A stretch of 62,258 bases of DNA, taken from assembly GCA_023386885.1 (NCBI GenBank), contig JAEWIX010000076.1, positions 1-62,258 on the forward strand, in the 5' to 3' direction. The DNA is from Pseudomonadota bacterium (GTDB lineage Bacteria > Pseudomonadota > Alphaproteobacteria > Rhizobiales > Xanthobacteraceae). This document shows, piece by piece, positions 33,709 through 42,459 of the stretch. The notes beneath the pieces are model-generated. The model saw only the letters and a program-made list of their open reading frames with translations. It did no database searches and was not told the origin of the DNA. A program made the position numbers and the translations under genes. The first letter of the stretch is position 1. Each line of letters begins with the position of its first letter.

Positions 33709-35661
33709 TCAAGCCATGCAGCGAAACAGCAAAGCGGGATCGTGCGACGGGTCGATGCGCAAGCGCAGGCCGCTCCATTCCACGGCATGCCGTTCCCCGG
33801 TCAACAGGTTCTCCGCCGCGACGACGGTTCGCATCTCGTCGCCGATCTTCACCTGTACATCGTTGAGTGGCAACCAAATGTCATGTGGATCGCGCGACAG
33901 CGCAATGACGGCCGCCACGGTATTCGTGCCGTCATCGGACGTTTTGACGAATCCGGTGACGTTGGGATCATCGATCGTCACAAAGCGCAAGTTGCGGGTC
34001 TGTTGCAAGGCAGGGTTGGCGCGACGCGCGAAGTTCAGCGCACGGATATATGGTTTGATATTTCTCGGTTGGTCCCAGTCGCGGACCTTGATCTCATATT
34101 TCTCAGAGTTGAGGTATTCCTCCTTGCCGAGAATAGCGTCGTGTTCGATCAGTTCGAATCCGTTATAAATGCCGTAAGTGGCGGATAGCGTTGCGGCCAG
34201 CGCGAGACGCGATTTGAACATCCACGGTTCACCGCCTTGCAAATGATAGGGCAGGATATCCGGCGTGGAGACGAAGAAGTTCGGGCGGTAGAAATCCCGC
34301 TCCGGATAGCTCGTCAGTTCGCGCAAGTATTCTTCCATTTCCCGCTTGTGTGTCCGCCATGTGAAGTAAGTGTAAGACTGGGTGAACCCGCGCTTCGCCA
34401 ATGCCTTCATCAACTTCGGACGGGTAAAGGCTTCGGCGAGAAAGATCACGCCGGGGTCGCGAGTTTGCACCTCGCGGATCAGCCATTCCCAGAACGGAAG
34501 CGGCTTGGTGTGCGGATTGTCGATGCGGAAAATGCGCACGCCACGACCGAGCCAGAACAACACCACGTCCCGAAGCGCGTTCCACAGCGAACCAGCATCG
34601 TCGCAGGTAAAATCAGGATTGACGATGTCTTCGTATTTCTTGGGCGGGTTCTCCGCATAGCGCATCGAGCCATCCGGTCGCCGCTTGAACCATTGCGGAT
34701 GTTCACGGAGCCAGGGATGGTCGGGCGAACACTGCACGGCGATATCGAGGGCAACCTCGATATTCAACCGTCGGGCAGCAACGACGAGGGCGTGAAAGTC
34801 ATCCAGCGTGCCAAGCTCGGGGTGCACGGCATCGTGACCACCATCCTCCGAGCCAATAGCATAGGGGCTGCCAGGATCGCCTACGGCTGCGGTCAGTGCA
34901 TTGTTGCGGCCTTTGCGATGGGTCTGGCCGATCGGATGGATCGGCGTGAAGTAGACCACATCGAAGCCCATCGCAGCAATGTCCGGTAACCGCTCGATGC
35001 AATCCCGAAAGGTGCCATGCCGGCCTGGCTCGCGTCCCTGGCTTCGCGGCACCATTTCGTACCAGGCGCCGCAGCATGCCAAGGCGCGATCGACAGTCAA
35101 GGGATAGAGTTGTGAACGCGTCAGGTCGGCGCGATCCTGGCTTTCCGCCATGGCCTCCCGTAGATCGGGCGTGAGCAGCGAGGCGGTGTCGCCAGTTTGC
35201 AGGAATTGCTCGCACTGTCGCAGGATGACGGCGGCGGCATCGGCTCCGCCCGATTGAGCCTTGGTGAGTAGGCCGGCACCTTCCAGCGCATCGAGCGCGA
35301 CATCCTGGCCTGCGGCGTCCTTCAGTTCGAAGCCATGGCGCCAGGTGGCAAATTCATCGGTCCAAGCCTCGATCGCGTAGACGTGACGACCGACATGTCG
35401 CGGTGTGAAGGACGCGGTCCAGCGGTCATTATTGTGCAGCCGCATCGGTGTGCGATTCCAGTCCGTGTCCTGTTCGCGACGCCAGATCAAATCGGCGGCG
35501 ATGGCGTCGTGCCCATCGCGGAAAATATCGGCCCACACGTCGACAGTGGCGCCGACCACGCGCTTGACGGCGAAGCGACCGTTATCGACGCTGGGATAAA
35601 TGTCTTCGATGTGGAAAGCATCGCGGGTGACGCTTCCGACTGATCGGTTTGGTTTGTTCAC
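33709..35661 (-). CDS. glgE: Maltosyltransferase acting on maltose-1-phosphate
   Basis: About 650 residues, GH13 subfamily 3. N-terminal part: FHIEDIYPSVDNGRFAVKR and VVGATVDVWADIFRDGHD. Catalytic barrel: VVYFTPIHPIGQTHRKGRNN, VRIFRIDNPHTKP (nucleophile Asp) and VIFLAEAFTRPKLM (acid/base Glu), then TYFTWRTHKREM. It transfers maltosyl units to the non-reducing end of alpha-1,4-glucan. The start is uncertain: GTG at 35661 (NKPNRSV) fits family N-termini best, while a TTG at 35739 would run through two of the upstream palindromes. It is the first gene of the leftward operon; treS begins 11 bases after its stop. Confidence 0.9.
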   Translation of the reverse strand: MNKPNRSVGSVTRDAFHIEDIYPSVDNGRFAVKRVVGATVDVWADIFRDGHDAIAADLIWRREQDTDWNRTPMRLHNNDRWTASFTPRHVGRHVYAIEAWTDEFATWRHGFELKDAAGQDVALDALEGAGLLTKAQSGGADAAAVILRQCEQFLQTGDTASLLTPDLREAMAESQDRADLTRSQLYPLTVDRALACCGAWYEMVPRSQGREPGRHGTFRDCIERLPDIAAMGFDVVYFTPIHPIGQTHRKGRNNALTAAVGDPGSPYAIGSEDGGHDAVHPELGTLDDFHALVVAARRLNIEVALDIAVQCSPDHPWLREHPQWFKRRPDGSMRYAENPPKKYEDIVNPDFTCDDAGSLWNALRDVVLFWLGRGVRIFRIDNPHTKPLPFWEWLIREVQTRDPGVIFLAEAFTRPKLMKALAKRGFTQSYTYFTWRTHKREMEEYLRELTSYPERDFYRPNFFVSTPDILPYHLQGGEPWMFKSRLALAATLSATYGIYNGFELIEHDAILGKEEYLNSEKYEIKVRDWDQPRNIKPYIRALNFARRANPALQQTRNLRFVTIDDPNVTGFVKTSDDGTNTVAAVIALSRDPHDIWLPLNDVQVKIGDEMRTVVAAENLLTGERHAVEWSGLRLRIDPSHDPALLFRCMA

Positions 35662-35705
35662 AATACCAACGCTCGGTTTTGAACAGGCCCCGGTCGTTCG
35701 CGACA

Positions 35706-35771
35706 AGTTCGAACTGAATATGTGTAGGTCCACTAACAAGTTCCGGAACGCGGTTTGGTTCCATTGGAACC
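35706..35771. promoter_or_regulatory. Three GTTC/GAAC palindromes between glgE and malQ
   Basis: Exact inverted repeats are AGTTCGAACT (35706-35715), GTTCCGGAAC (35740-35749) and GGTTCC-ATT-GGAACC (35757-35771). Centres are about 34 and 20 bases apart. They lie in the 188-bp divergent region, 45-110 bases from the glgE start and 80-145 from the malQ start. The half-site GGTTC/GAACC recurs and suggests a regulator that controls both glucan operons. No regulator gene is encoded beside them. Confidence 0.6.
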
Positions 35772-35849
35772 CAATTGGTCCTTCTCCGTTAATCCGACGC
35801 TATCCAGCTCAAACATTTCAAAAAATTTGCGACGAGGCGGCGTCGCGGG

Positions 35850-37883
35850 ATGGATATGGACGTTTTCGCGAAAGCCAGGGAACTCGGCATCGAGACCGAT
35901 TTCATCGACGGGCAAGGCCAGGGTCATCGGATCGCGCACGAAGCGCTGGGTCTGTTGATGGCGGCGATGCCACGCCCGGAAGCAGGCGGGCTGCTGAATG
36001 GACCCGTAGTGCGACGCGTCGGCGATATCTCGCCAATTCAACTGAATTCCTCTTCAACCTTGCCGGTGCACTGGCAAATCACAATGGGTGAGGCCGTTGT
36101 GGCCGAAGGGGAGGCCCACGAGCACGCTGTCGAGTGTGTCGATGGTCTCGCGGTCGAAAACTATCGTCTACGTTTATGCGACGCCGACCAAAGCCGCGAG
36201 GAGCGGCCTCTGATCGTCGCGCCCCAACTGGCCTATCAAGGGCATTTTGCGCGATCGTGGCTTTTGGCGGTGCAACTCTACGGACTGCGCTCGCCGCAGA
36301 ATTGGGGCATCGGAGATTTTTCCGATTTGAAGCGTTTGATTGAGCTCGCGGCCCGCTGGGGGGCCAGCGGAGTGGGCGTCAATCCGCTGCACGCATTGTT
36401 CGCTGAACGGCCAGGCGATTGCAGTCCGTATGCACCGAACAGTCGGCTGTTTCTCAATGCGCTCTATATCGATGTCGAAGCCATTCCGGAGTTGCCGGCA
36501 TCGTTCGTGATCGAGCATCGCGAAGCGCTACAACGGGTTCGGCAGACATCATTGGTCGATTATGCTGCTGTCGCGAATCTGAAGTGGCAAGGCTTGCGTG
36601 CGGCGTTCGAGCATTTCAAGACGAGGCCTAGTCTCGCGCGGGCAGCTGCTTTTGACGCCTTTCGAGAAGCGGGCGGGGCGATGCTTTGGCGCTTCGGTTG
36701 TTTCGAGGTGTTGCGCTGCCGCTTTCGGCTCCCGTGGTGGGAATGGCCCGAACCTTGGCGGAACGCCGACAATCTGGCTTGCGAAAGCCTGCACAATACC
36801 GAGGATCATGACGAAATCGCCTTCGTCGCCTTCGTGCAGTGGAACGCCGACGAACAGTTGCGGGCCTGTCGTAATCGCGCGGATCAACTTGGCATGGATG
36901 TCGGCCTCTATCTCGACGTGGCCGTCGGCGTGCAGCCTGACGGATTCGATGCATGGAACGAACAGACGGCGATCTCGCGGCAGCTTGCGGTGGGGGCGCC
37001 GCCAGATGCGTTGAACACCGCTGGGCAGAATTGGGGGCTGGCGGGCTTTAACGCTGCCGGATTGCTGGCGAGTGGTTTCGCGCCGTTTCGCGATATGCTG
37101 CGGGCCGCGATGCGTCATGCCGGGGCGATCAGGCTCGATCACATCCTTGGCCTCAAGCGATTGTATCTGGTACCGCACGGCTTCGGTCCGCGCGACGGCG
37201 CCTATGTGCGAATGCCGTTTCAGGCGATGTTGGCGATCGCGGCGCAAGAAAGTGTCGCCGCGCGGTGTGTCGTAATCGGCGAAGATCTCGGTACCGTTCC
37301 GGATGGCTTTCGCGACGAGATCGCGGCATGGGGCATCTGGTCGTATCAGGTGATGATGTTCGAGCGCGATCACAATGGCGGCTTTCGCGGTATCGATCAT
37401 TATATCGAAAAGGCGCTCGTGACATTCAATACTCACGATTTGGCGAGCTTTGCCGGCTGGCGCGCCGCAGGGGATTTGTCGCTTAAACTTGCGCTAGGGA
37501 TTGATCCTGGTGAAAGCGCCGAAGCGCGAAATCATGCATTGCAGATGCTGTCGGACCTTTTTCGCGGGGAAACCATCGAACAGGATGATTATTTTGGCGT
37601 TCTGCATTTTCTCGCCAGAACTCGGTCGCGGTTACTCGCTGTCGGATTGGACGACCTGATAGCGGTGACCGATCAACCGAATGTTCCAGGCACGATCGAT
37701 CAGCATCCGAACTGGCGGCGGCGCTTGCCAATGATGCTCGATGAGATCGCGGAAGTGGTCGATGAACGGAAGCTGGATCATGCGCTTGGTTCACGTCGTG
37801 CTGTTCGGGGAGCCGAACAACAGACAGGCGACATGATGAAACAAAACGTCGCAAAGGATGGGACGATTGCCCGGAAAGATTGA
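35850..37883 (+). CDS. malQ: 4-alpha-glucanotransferase (amylomaltase)
   Basis: A 677-residue GH77 enzyme of the long bacterial type with an N-terminal extension (about 1-130). Catalytic stretches are AVQLYGLRSPQNWGIGDFSDL (about 146-166), GVNPLHALFAE, AIRLDHILGLKRLYLVP with the nucleophile Asp (about 430), CVVIGEDLGTVPDGFRD with acid/base Glu (about 476) and TFNTHDLASFAGW. It moves malto-oligosaccharide units between glucan chains. It starts the rightward unit, divergent from glgE. Its last 26 bases overlap the GH15 gene start. Confidence 0.93.
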   Translation: MDMDVFAKARELGIETDFIDGQGQGHRIAHEALGLLMAAMPRPEAGGLLNGPVVRRVGDISPIQLNSSSTLPVHWQITMGEAVVAEGEAHEHAVECVDGLAVENYRLRLCDADQSREERPLIVAPQLAYQGHFARSWLLAVQLYGLRSPQNWGIGDFSDLKRLIELAARWGASGVGVNPLHALFAERPGDCSPYAPNSRLFLNALYIDVEAIPELPASFVIEHREALQRVRQTSLVDYAAVANLKWQGLRAAFEHFKTRPSLARAAAFDAFREAGGAMLWRFGCFEVLRCRFRLPWWEWPEPWRNADNLACESLHNTEDHDEIAFVAFVQWNADEQLRACRNRADQLGMDVGLYLDVAVGVQPDGFDAWNEQTAISRQLAVGAPPDALNTAGQNWGLAGFNAAGLLASGFAPFRDMLRAAMRHAGAIRLDHILGLKRLYLVPHGFGPRDGAYVRMPFQAMLAIAAQESVAARCVVIGEDLGTVPDGFRDEIAAWGIWSYQVMMFERDHNGGFRGIDHYIEKALVTFNTHDLASFAGWRAAGDLSLKLALGIDPGESAEARNHALQMLSDLFRGETIEQDDYFGVLHFLARTRSRLLAVGLDDLIAVTDQPNVPGTIDQHPNWRRRLPMMLDEIAEVVDERKLDHALGSRRAVRGAEQQTGDMMKQNVAKDGTIARKD

Positions 37884-39669
37884 GGATTATGCGCTGATCG
37901 GCGATTGCGAGACGGCGGCGCTGGTGTGTGGCGACGGTTCGATCGATTGGTTGTGCTGGCCGGCGTTCGATTCGGAAGCTTGCTTCGCCGCGCTGCTCGG
38001 AAACGAAAGTCACGGCCGGTGGCGGATCGCGCCGGCCGGGGATTCGCGAATGTCACGGCGCTATCGCGGCGAGACACTGATTTTAGAGACCACGTTTGAA
38101 ACGACGGACGGCGCTGTCACCCTGATCGATTTCATGCCGCCACGTGGTATGGCCTCTGACGTTGTACGGTTGGTCCGAGGTGAGCGCGGCCGTGTCGCCA
38201 TACACATGGAATTGGTCATCCGTTTTGGCTTTGGGGCCAATATTCCGTGGGTCAGGCGCAGCGGGAATGGTGAATTGCTGGCGATCAGCGGTCCCGATAT
38301 GACGGTGCTGCGAACACCGATCGAAACCCACGGCGAGAACATGACGACTGTTGCGGATTTCACCGTTCGCGCCGGTGAAACGATTCCCTTCGTACTGACT
38401 TATGGTGCGTCGCATCGCGAAGTGCCTGCGGCCATCGATGTTGATCAGGCGTTGCGCGATACTGAAATCTTCTGGAACGATTGGGCGAAGCGCTGCACCT
38501 ATCAGGGTCCACGGCGCGAAGTGGTGGTCCGTTCGCTGGTGACCTTGAAGGCGCTCACTTATGCACCCACTGGCGGCATTGTTGCCGCACCGACTACGTC
38601 GCTGCCGGAAAAGATTGGTGGCAGCCGCAATTGGGATTATCGCTTCTGTTGGTTGCGTGACGCGACTTTCACGCTGTTGGCGCTGATGGACAGTGGCTAT
38701 TTCGACGAAGCTCTGGCATGGCACAACTGGTTGCTTCGCGCAGTCGCGGGTTCGCCGGCCGATATGCAGATCATGTACGGCATCATGGGGCAACGTCGCC
38801 TGCTCGAGTGGGAAGCGACCTGGCTTCCGGGATATGAGGGGGCGCAGCCGGTGCGGATCGGTAACGCCGCTCACGTGCAACTCCAACTCGATGTGTTCGG
38901 TGAATTGCTCGATGTGTTTCACCAGGCGCGGCTTGCAAAGCTGAAGCTCGATGACGGAAGCTGGGCGATGGAATGTGCGTTCCTCAAACACCTCAGCAAG
39001 ATCTGGGATCAGCCGGACAGTGGCATCTGGGAAGTTCGCGGACCCGGCAAGCACTATGTCTCGTCGAAGGTGATGACCTGGGCCGCCTTCGATCGCGGGA
39101 TCAAGAGTGCGGAAAAGTTCGGCTTCAAGGCCCCGTTGGCAGAATGGCGCAGCTTGCGCGAGACGATTCATCACGACGTCTGCACCAGGGGATTCGATCC
39201 TGTGCAGAACAGTTTCGTCGAAGCGTATGGTGGGAAGGTACTCGACGCCAGTATTCTTCTGTTGCCGTCGGTCGGCTTTTTATCGCCGTCAGATCCGCGT
39301 GTTGTCGGCACTCTCGCGGCAATCGAGAAATATCTGATGCGCGATGGCTTTGTGCTGCGGCATGACCCGCGCCGTAAAACCGATGAGCAGGAACCGATCG
39401 AGGGTGCCTTCCTCGCGTGTACATTGTGGTTGGCAGATGCCTATGTGCTGGCCGGCCGTCTCGACAAGGCTGAAACCCTGTTTGAGCGTGTACTTGGCGT
39501 CGCCAACGATCTTGGCCTTCTGGCGGAAGAATATGACCCTATTATCGGCCGACAGACCGGAAACTTTCCGCAAGCGCTGACGCATATCGCGCTGATTAAC
39601 ACGGCGCACAATATCAGCTCCGCCAAGGCAGCTCCAGCCAAGCCGGCCGTGCAGCGTGCGAAATCCTAG
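37858..39669 (+). CDS. GH15 family glucosidase/trehalase
   Basis: A 603-residue GH15 protein. The N-terminal beta-sandwich domain begins KIEDYALIGDCETAALVCGDGSIDWLCWPAFDS. The alpha/alpha barrel has GSRNWDYRFCWLRDATFTLLAL (about 258-279), with the catalytic Glu expected in that half, and LLAEEYDPIIGRQTGNFPQALTHIALIN near the C-terminus. Proteins of this layout include glucoamylase-like enzymes and the bacterial GH15 trehalases. Given TreS and GlgE next door, trehalase or maltodextrin glucosidase activity fits, and sequence alone does not choose between them. The ATG overlaps malQ by 26 bases. Its TAG stop overlaps the gntK stop on the other strand. Confidence 0.88.
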   Translation: MGRLPGKIEDYALIGDCETAALVCGDGSIDWLCWPAFDSEACFAALLGNESHGRWRIAPAGDSRMSRRYRGETLILETTFETTDGAVTLIDFMPPRGMASDVVRLVRGERGRVAIHMELVIRFGFGANIPWVRRSGNGELLAISGPDMTVLRTPIETHGENMTTVADFTVRAGETIPFVLTYGASHREVPAAIDVDQALRDTEIFWNDWAKRCTYQGPRREVVVRSLVTLKALTYAPTGGIVAAPTTSLPEKIGGSRNWDYRFCWLRDATFTLLALMDSGYFDEALAWHNWLLRAVAGSPADMQIMYGIMGQRRLLEWEATWLPGYEGAQPVRIGNAAHVQLQLDVFGELLDVFHQARLAKLKLDDGSWAMECAFLKHLSKIWDQPDSGIWEVRGPGKHYVSSKVMTWAAFDRGIKSAEKFGFKAPLAEWRSLRETIHHDVCTRGFDPVQNSFVEAYGGKVLDASILLLPSVGFLSPSDPRVVGTLAAIEKYLMRDGFVLRHDPRRKTDEQEPIEGAFLACTLWLADAYVLAGRLDKAETLFERVLGVANDLGLLAEEYDPIIGRQTGNFPQALTHIALINTAHNISSAKAAPAKPAVQRAKS

Positions 39670-40205
39670 CGGTTCGATGTCTCAGGTGAAGACAATTTTC
39701 GGACGATATCGGTCACGATGGTTTCGACGTCGGCATCGATCGGCACCGTAACGACGTGCTCGTCGGCTGCCGGAGTCTCGAGCGCTTCGAACTGGCTAGC
39801 GAGCAGACCGGGCGGCATGAAGTGGCCTTTGCGTTTCGCAAGTCGGCCGGCGATCAGCGCTTCGCTGCCATCAAGGAAGACGATCCGCGTGTCATGCCGA
39901 CCGTGGATCAGGATATCGCGATAGGCGCGTTTGAGCGCGGAGCAGGCAATGATCACATGATCGCCCGTGGTGGCAACGCGATCGATCTCCGCAGCGATGG
40001 CTTCTAGCCAAGGCTTGCGGTCGTTGTCATTGAGGGGGTGTCCGGCTTTCATCTTGGCGACGTTGCTCGGCGGGTGGAAACTGTCGCCATCCTCGAACCG
40101 CCAGTCGAGCCGTTTCGCGAGCGCTTCACCGATGGTGCTCTTACCGGAGCCGGAAACGCCCATGATGATGAGGGCGTGGAGCGTCGGATCTATTTTGTTA
40201 TGCAT
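39666..40205 (-). CDS. gntK: Gluconokinase
   Basis: A 179-residue GntK-type kinase. It has the P-loop IIMGVSGSGKSTIGEALA (about 14-31), FEDGDSFHPPSNVAKM, PLNDNDRKPWL and ACSALKRAYRDIL, all classical gluconokinase motifs. It phosphorylates gluconate to 6-phosphogluconate, feeding the Entner-Doudoroff or pentose phosphate route. The ATG at 40205 lies eight bases inside the end of pgl; a longer in-frame start is inside pgl and not favoured. It is the last gene of the tal-pgi/gnd/zwf/pgl/gntK operon. Confidence 0.93.
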   Translation of the reverse strand: MHNKIDPTLHALIIMGVSGSGKSTIGEALAKRLDWRFEDGDSFHPPSNVAKMKAGHPLNDNDRKPWLEAIAAEIDRVATTGDHVIIACSALKRAYRDILIHGRHDTRIVFLDGSEALIAGRLAKRKGHFMPPGLLASQFEALETPAADEHVVTVPIDADVETIVTDIVRKLSSPETSNR

Positions 40206-40938
40206 CGCGGGGCAACTCGGGCAAAGCGTCACTATCAACCAACCAGACGGTTTCTCCAAGCGACCGGGCGCGGGCCGCAGGCAGATCGCTGCTATTCATA
40301 ACGTTGGCGAGAATGGCCCGCTTCTCCTTGCCGCTCACCTCGAACAGCATCTCCCGGCATGACGCCAAGGTCGGCAACGTCAACGTAACTCGTGGCACAA
40401 ACGGTGCCACGTTTGCGTGCGCTACGTCCACCGCCCAACGTGTTCGTTCATCCAAAGCGGGATCGTTCGGAAATAGCGATGCGGTATGGCCGTCCGGGCC
40501 GAGACCCATCAGGACCAGATCGAACAGCGGCCGTGTTGGATCGAGGCGGCCGCTGCCATAGAAGGTCTGCAGCATAATCTCATAGCGCCGTGCCGCGTCG
40601 CGCGTCGTTCCCGCTTGCACCGGAATGAGATGGACATTTTCCGGCGGCGCGCAGACATCGAGAAACAGCCGTCGCGCCATCGCCATGTTGTTGCGCGGAT
40701 CATCCGGGGGAACGAAGCGTTCGTCCCCGATGAACCAGTGGACCCGTCGCCACGGGATGCGATTGCAATAGAATTCGGTCACCAGCAAACGATAGAGCCG
40801 CTCCGGACTCGATCCGCCGGTGAGACAGATAGCAGCGCGTCCGCTATTGGCATCGAGACGTGCGATCAGCCGCTCGGCGGCAGCTTGCGCCATTGCGTCA
40901 GCGTCGTTTACCCGAATGATCTGACGTCCATTTGTCAT
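40198..40938 (-). CDS. pgl: 6-phosphogluconolactonase
   Basis: A 246-residue SugarP_isomerase-fold lactonase (DevB/Pgl). It has ICLTGGSSPERLYRLL (about 37-52), VHWFIGDERFVPPDDPRNN (about 71-89), DLVLMGLGPDGHTASLFP (about 142-159) and a conserved RVTLTLPTL. It hydrolyses 6-phosphogluconolactone produced by Zwf. It begins three bases after the zwf stop and overlaps gntK by eight bases, so the consecutive enzymes are made together. Confidence 0.94.
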   Translation of the reverse strand: MTNGRQIIRVNDADAMAQAAAERLIARLDANSGRAAICLTGGSSPERLYRLLVTEFYCNRIPWRRVHWFIGDERFVPPDDPRNNMAMARRLFLDVCAPPENVHLIPVQAGTTRDAARRYEIMLQTFYGSGRLDPTRPLFDLVLMGLGPDGHTASLFPNDPALDERTRWAVDVAHANVAPFVPRVTLTLPTLASCREMLFEVSGKEKRAILANVMNSSDLPAARARSLGETVWLVDSDALPELPRDA

Positions 40939-40941
40939 GGT

Positions 40942-42459
40942 TCAGCAGGGTTTGCGCCAGTTGCGGCCGTCACGAGCCAGAAGTGCATCGCTGGCATCGG
41001 GCCCGTTGCTGCCAGCCTTGTAGAACGCGAGCCCGTCGTCTCCGGCTTTCTTCCAGGCATCCAAAAATGGTTGTACGGCCTTCCACCCGGCCTCAACGCT
41101 GTCAGCGCGCTGAAACAGGATATTGTCCCCGATCATGCAATCGTAGATGAGCGTTTCATAACCAGTGCTTGGCGTGGCGTGAAAATAGTCCTTGTAGTGA
41201 AATTTCATCTCGACGCCATCAATAGAGATGGAAGGGCCGGGCACCTTGGTGTTGAATTGCAGGGTGATGCCCTCGACCGGTTCGATGCCGATCACCAGGT
41301 AGTTCTGCGACAGGCGGTCCACCGGCGTATCGCGAAACATCGCGAACGGCGCTTCCTTGAACTTGATCGCGACTTCGGTGCGTTTGGCGCCAAGTGCCTT
41401 GCCGGTCCGCAGATAGAATGGCACGTCGGCCCAACGCCAATTGTCGATAGTCAACTTCAGCGCCGCATAGGTTTCCGTGGTGCTGTCGGGTGCGACGTTC
41501 TCGGTTTTGCGGTAGTCCTCGATCGTCTGGTCGCCGACATGGCCAGCACGGTATTGCCCGCGCACCGAATTTTCCAACGCCTCCGTTTCGCTCTGAGTCT
41601 GGATCGCGGCAAGCACTTCCGCTTTGCAAGTGCGCACGGTGTGGGCGTCGAAGCGCGCGGGAGGCTCCATCGCCACCAGCGACAAAAGCTGAAACAGATG
41701 GTTCGGCACCATGTCGCGCAAGGCACCAGTCGCATCGTAAAAGCTGCCGCGATGACCGACCGCGAGTTTTTCGTCCACGGTGATCTGAATGTGGTCGATG
41801 TGGTTGCGATTCCAGATCGGCTCGAACATGCCGTTGGCGAACCGCAGCACCAGGATGTTTTGCACTGTCTCCTTGCCGAGGTAATGATCGATCCGATAGA
41901 GCTGGTGCTCATCGGCGACTTTCAGCAATTCGTCGTTCAATGCCTTGGCCGAGTTGAGATCGGTGCCGAACGGCTTTTCGATCACCAGTCGCCGCCAATA
42001 GCCGTTATCTTCGCGCAGCAGACCGGTCCGTCCGAGCTGGCGGGCAATCGGCGCGAAAGCGTTGGGCGGCGTCGCCAGATAGAACAGCCGGTTGCCAGCT
42101 GTCGCGCGGCTTTGCTCAGCGTGCTCAAGTTGTTCGCGCATCCGATCGAACGAGGCGGGGTCGGAGGGATCGGCCTCGATCGTGGTGAGACATCCAAGGA
42201 GTCGCCGAGCGATGTCGTCGCGCACCGGACGGGTAGCAAACTTGCGCAAGCCTTGCATCAGGCTGTTGCGTAATGCATCGGCGCTCATTTGCTTGCGCAC
42301 CACGCCGGCAATGCAAAAGTGATCCGGCAGGAGGTTTGCTTCCGCGAGATTGTAGAGCGCCGGGATCACCAGTCGGTGAGTCAGGTCGCCGGTCACGCCG
42401 AAGATGACGAAACTGCACGGATCGGGGCGGGCTTGTTTGGCAATGCCGTTCGAACTCAT
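40942..42459 (-). CDS. zwf: Glucose-6-phosphate dehydrogenase
   Basis: A 505-residue Zwf. The nucleotide-binding start is SFVIFGVTGDLTHRLVIPAL (about 16-35) and the active-site signature is YRIDHYLGKETVQNIL (about 185-200). Substrate-contact stretches such as VIEKPFGTDLNSA and the family VEGITLQFNTKVPG are present. It oxidises glucose-6-phosphate, producing NAD(P)H. The start overlaps the gnd stop by four bases. Confidence 0.96.
   Translation of the reverse strand: MSSNGIAKQARPDPCSFVIFGVTGDLTHRLVIPALYNLAEANLLPDHFCIAGVVRKQMSADALRNSLMQGLRKFATRPVRDDIARRLLGCLTTIEADPSDPASFDRMREQLEHAEQSRATAGNRLFYLATPPNAFAPIARQLGRTGLLREDNGYWRRLVIEKPFGTDLNSAKALNDELLKVADEHQLYRIDHYLGKETVQNILVLRFANGMFEPIWNRNHIDHIQITVDEKLAVGHRGSFYDATGALRDMVPNHLFQLLSLVAMEPPARFDAHTVRTCKAEVLAAIQTQSETEALENSVRGQYRAGHVGDQTIEDYRKTENVAPDSTTETYAALKLTIDNWRWADVPFYLRTGKALGAKRTEVAIKFKEAPFAMFRDTPVDRLSQNYLVIGIEPVEGITLQFNTKVPGPSISIDGVEMKFHYKDYFHATPSTGYETLIYDCMIGDNILFQRADSVEAGWKAVQPFLDAWKKAGDDGLAFYKAGSNGPDASDALLARDGRNWRKPC

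Noticed and set aside
35706..35771. LexA (SOS) boxes
   Set aside because: Alphaproteobacterial LexA sites are direct GTTC repeats with a 7-base spacer. These are inverted GTTC/GAAC palindromes with 0-3-base centres beside carbohydrate genes.
40486..42273. A 595-residue open frame antisense to pgl and zwf
   Set aside because: It crosses two well-supported genes and shows no domain; it is a codon-bias shadow.
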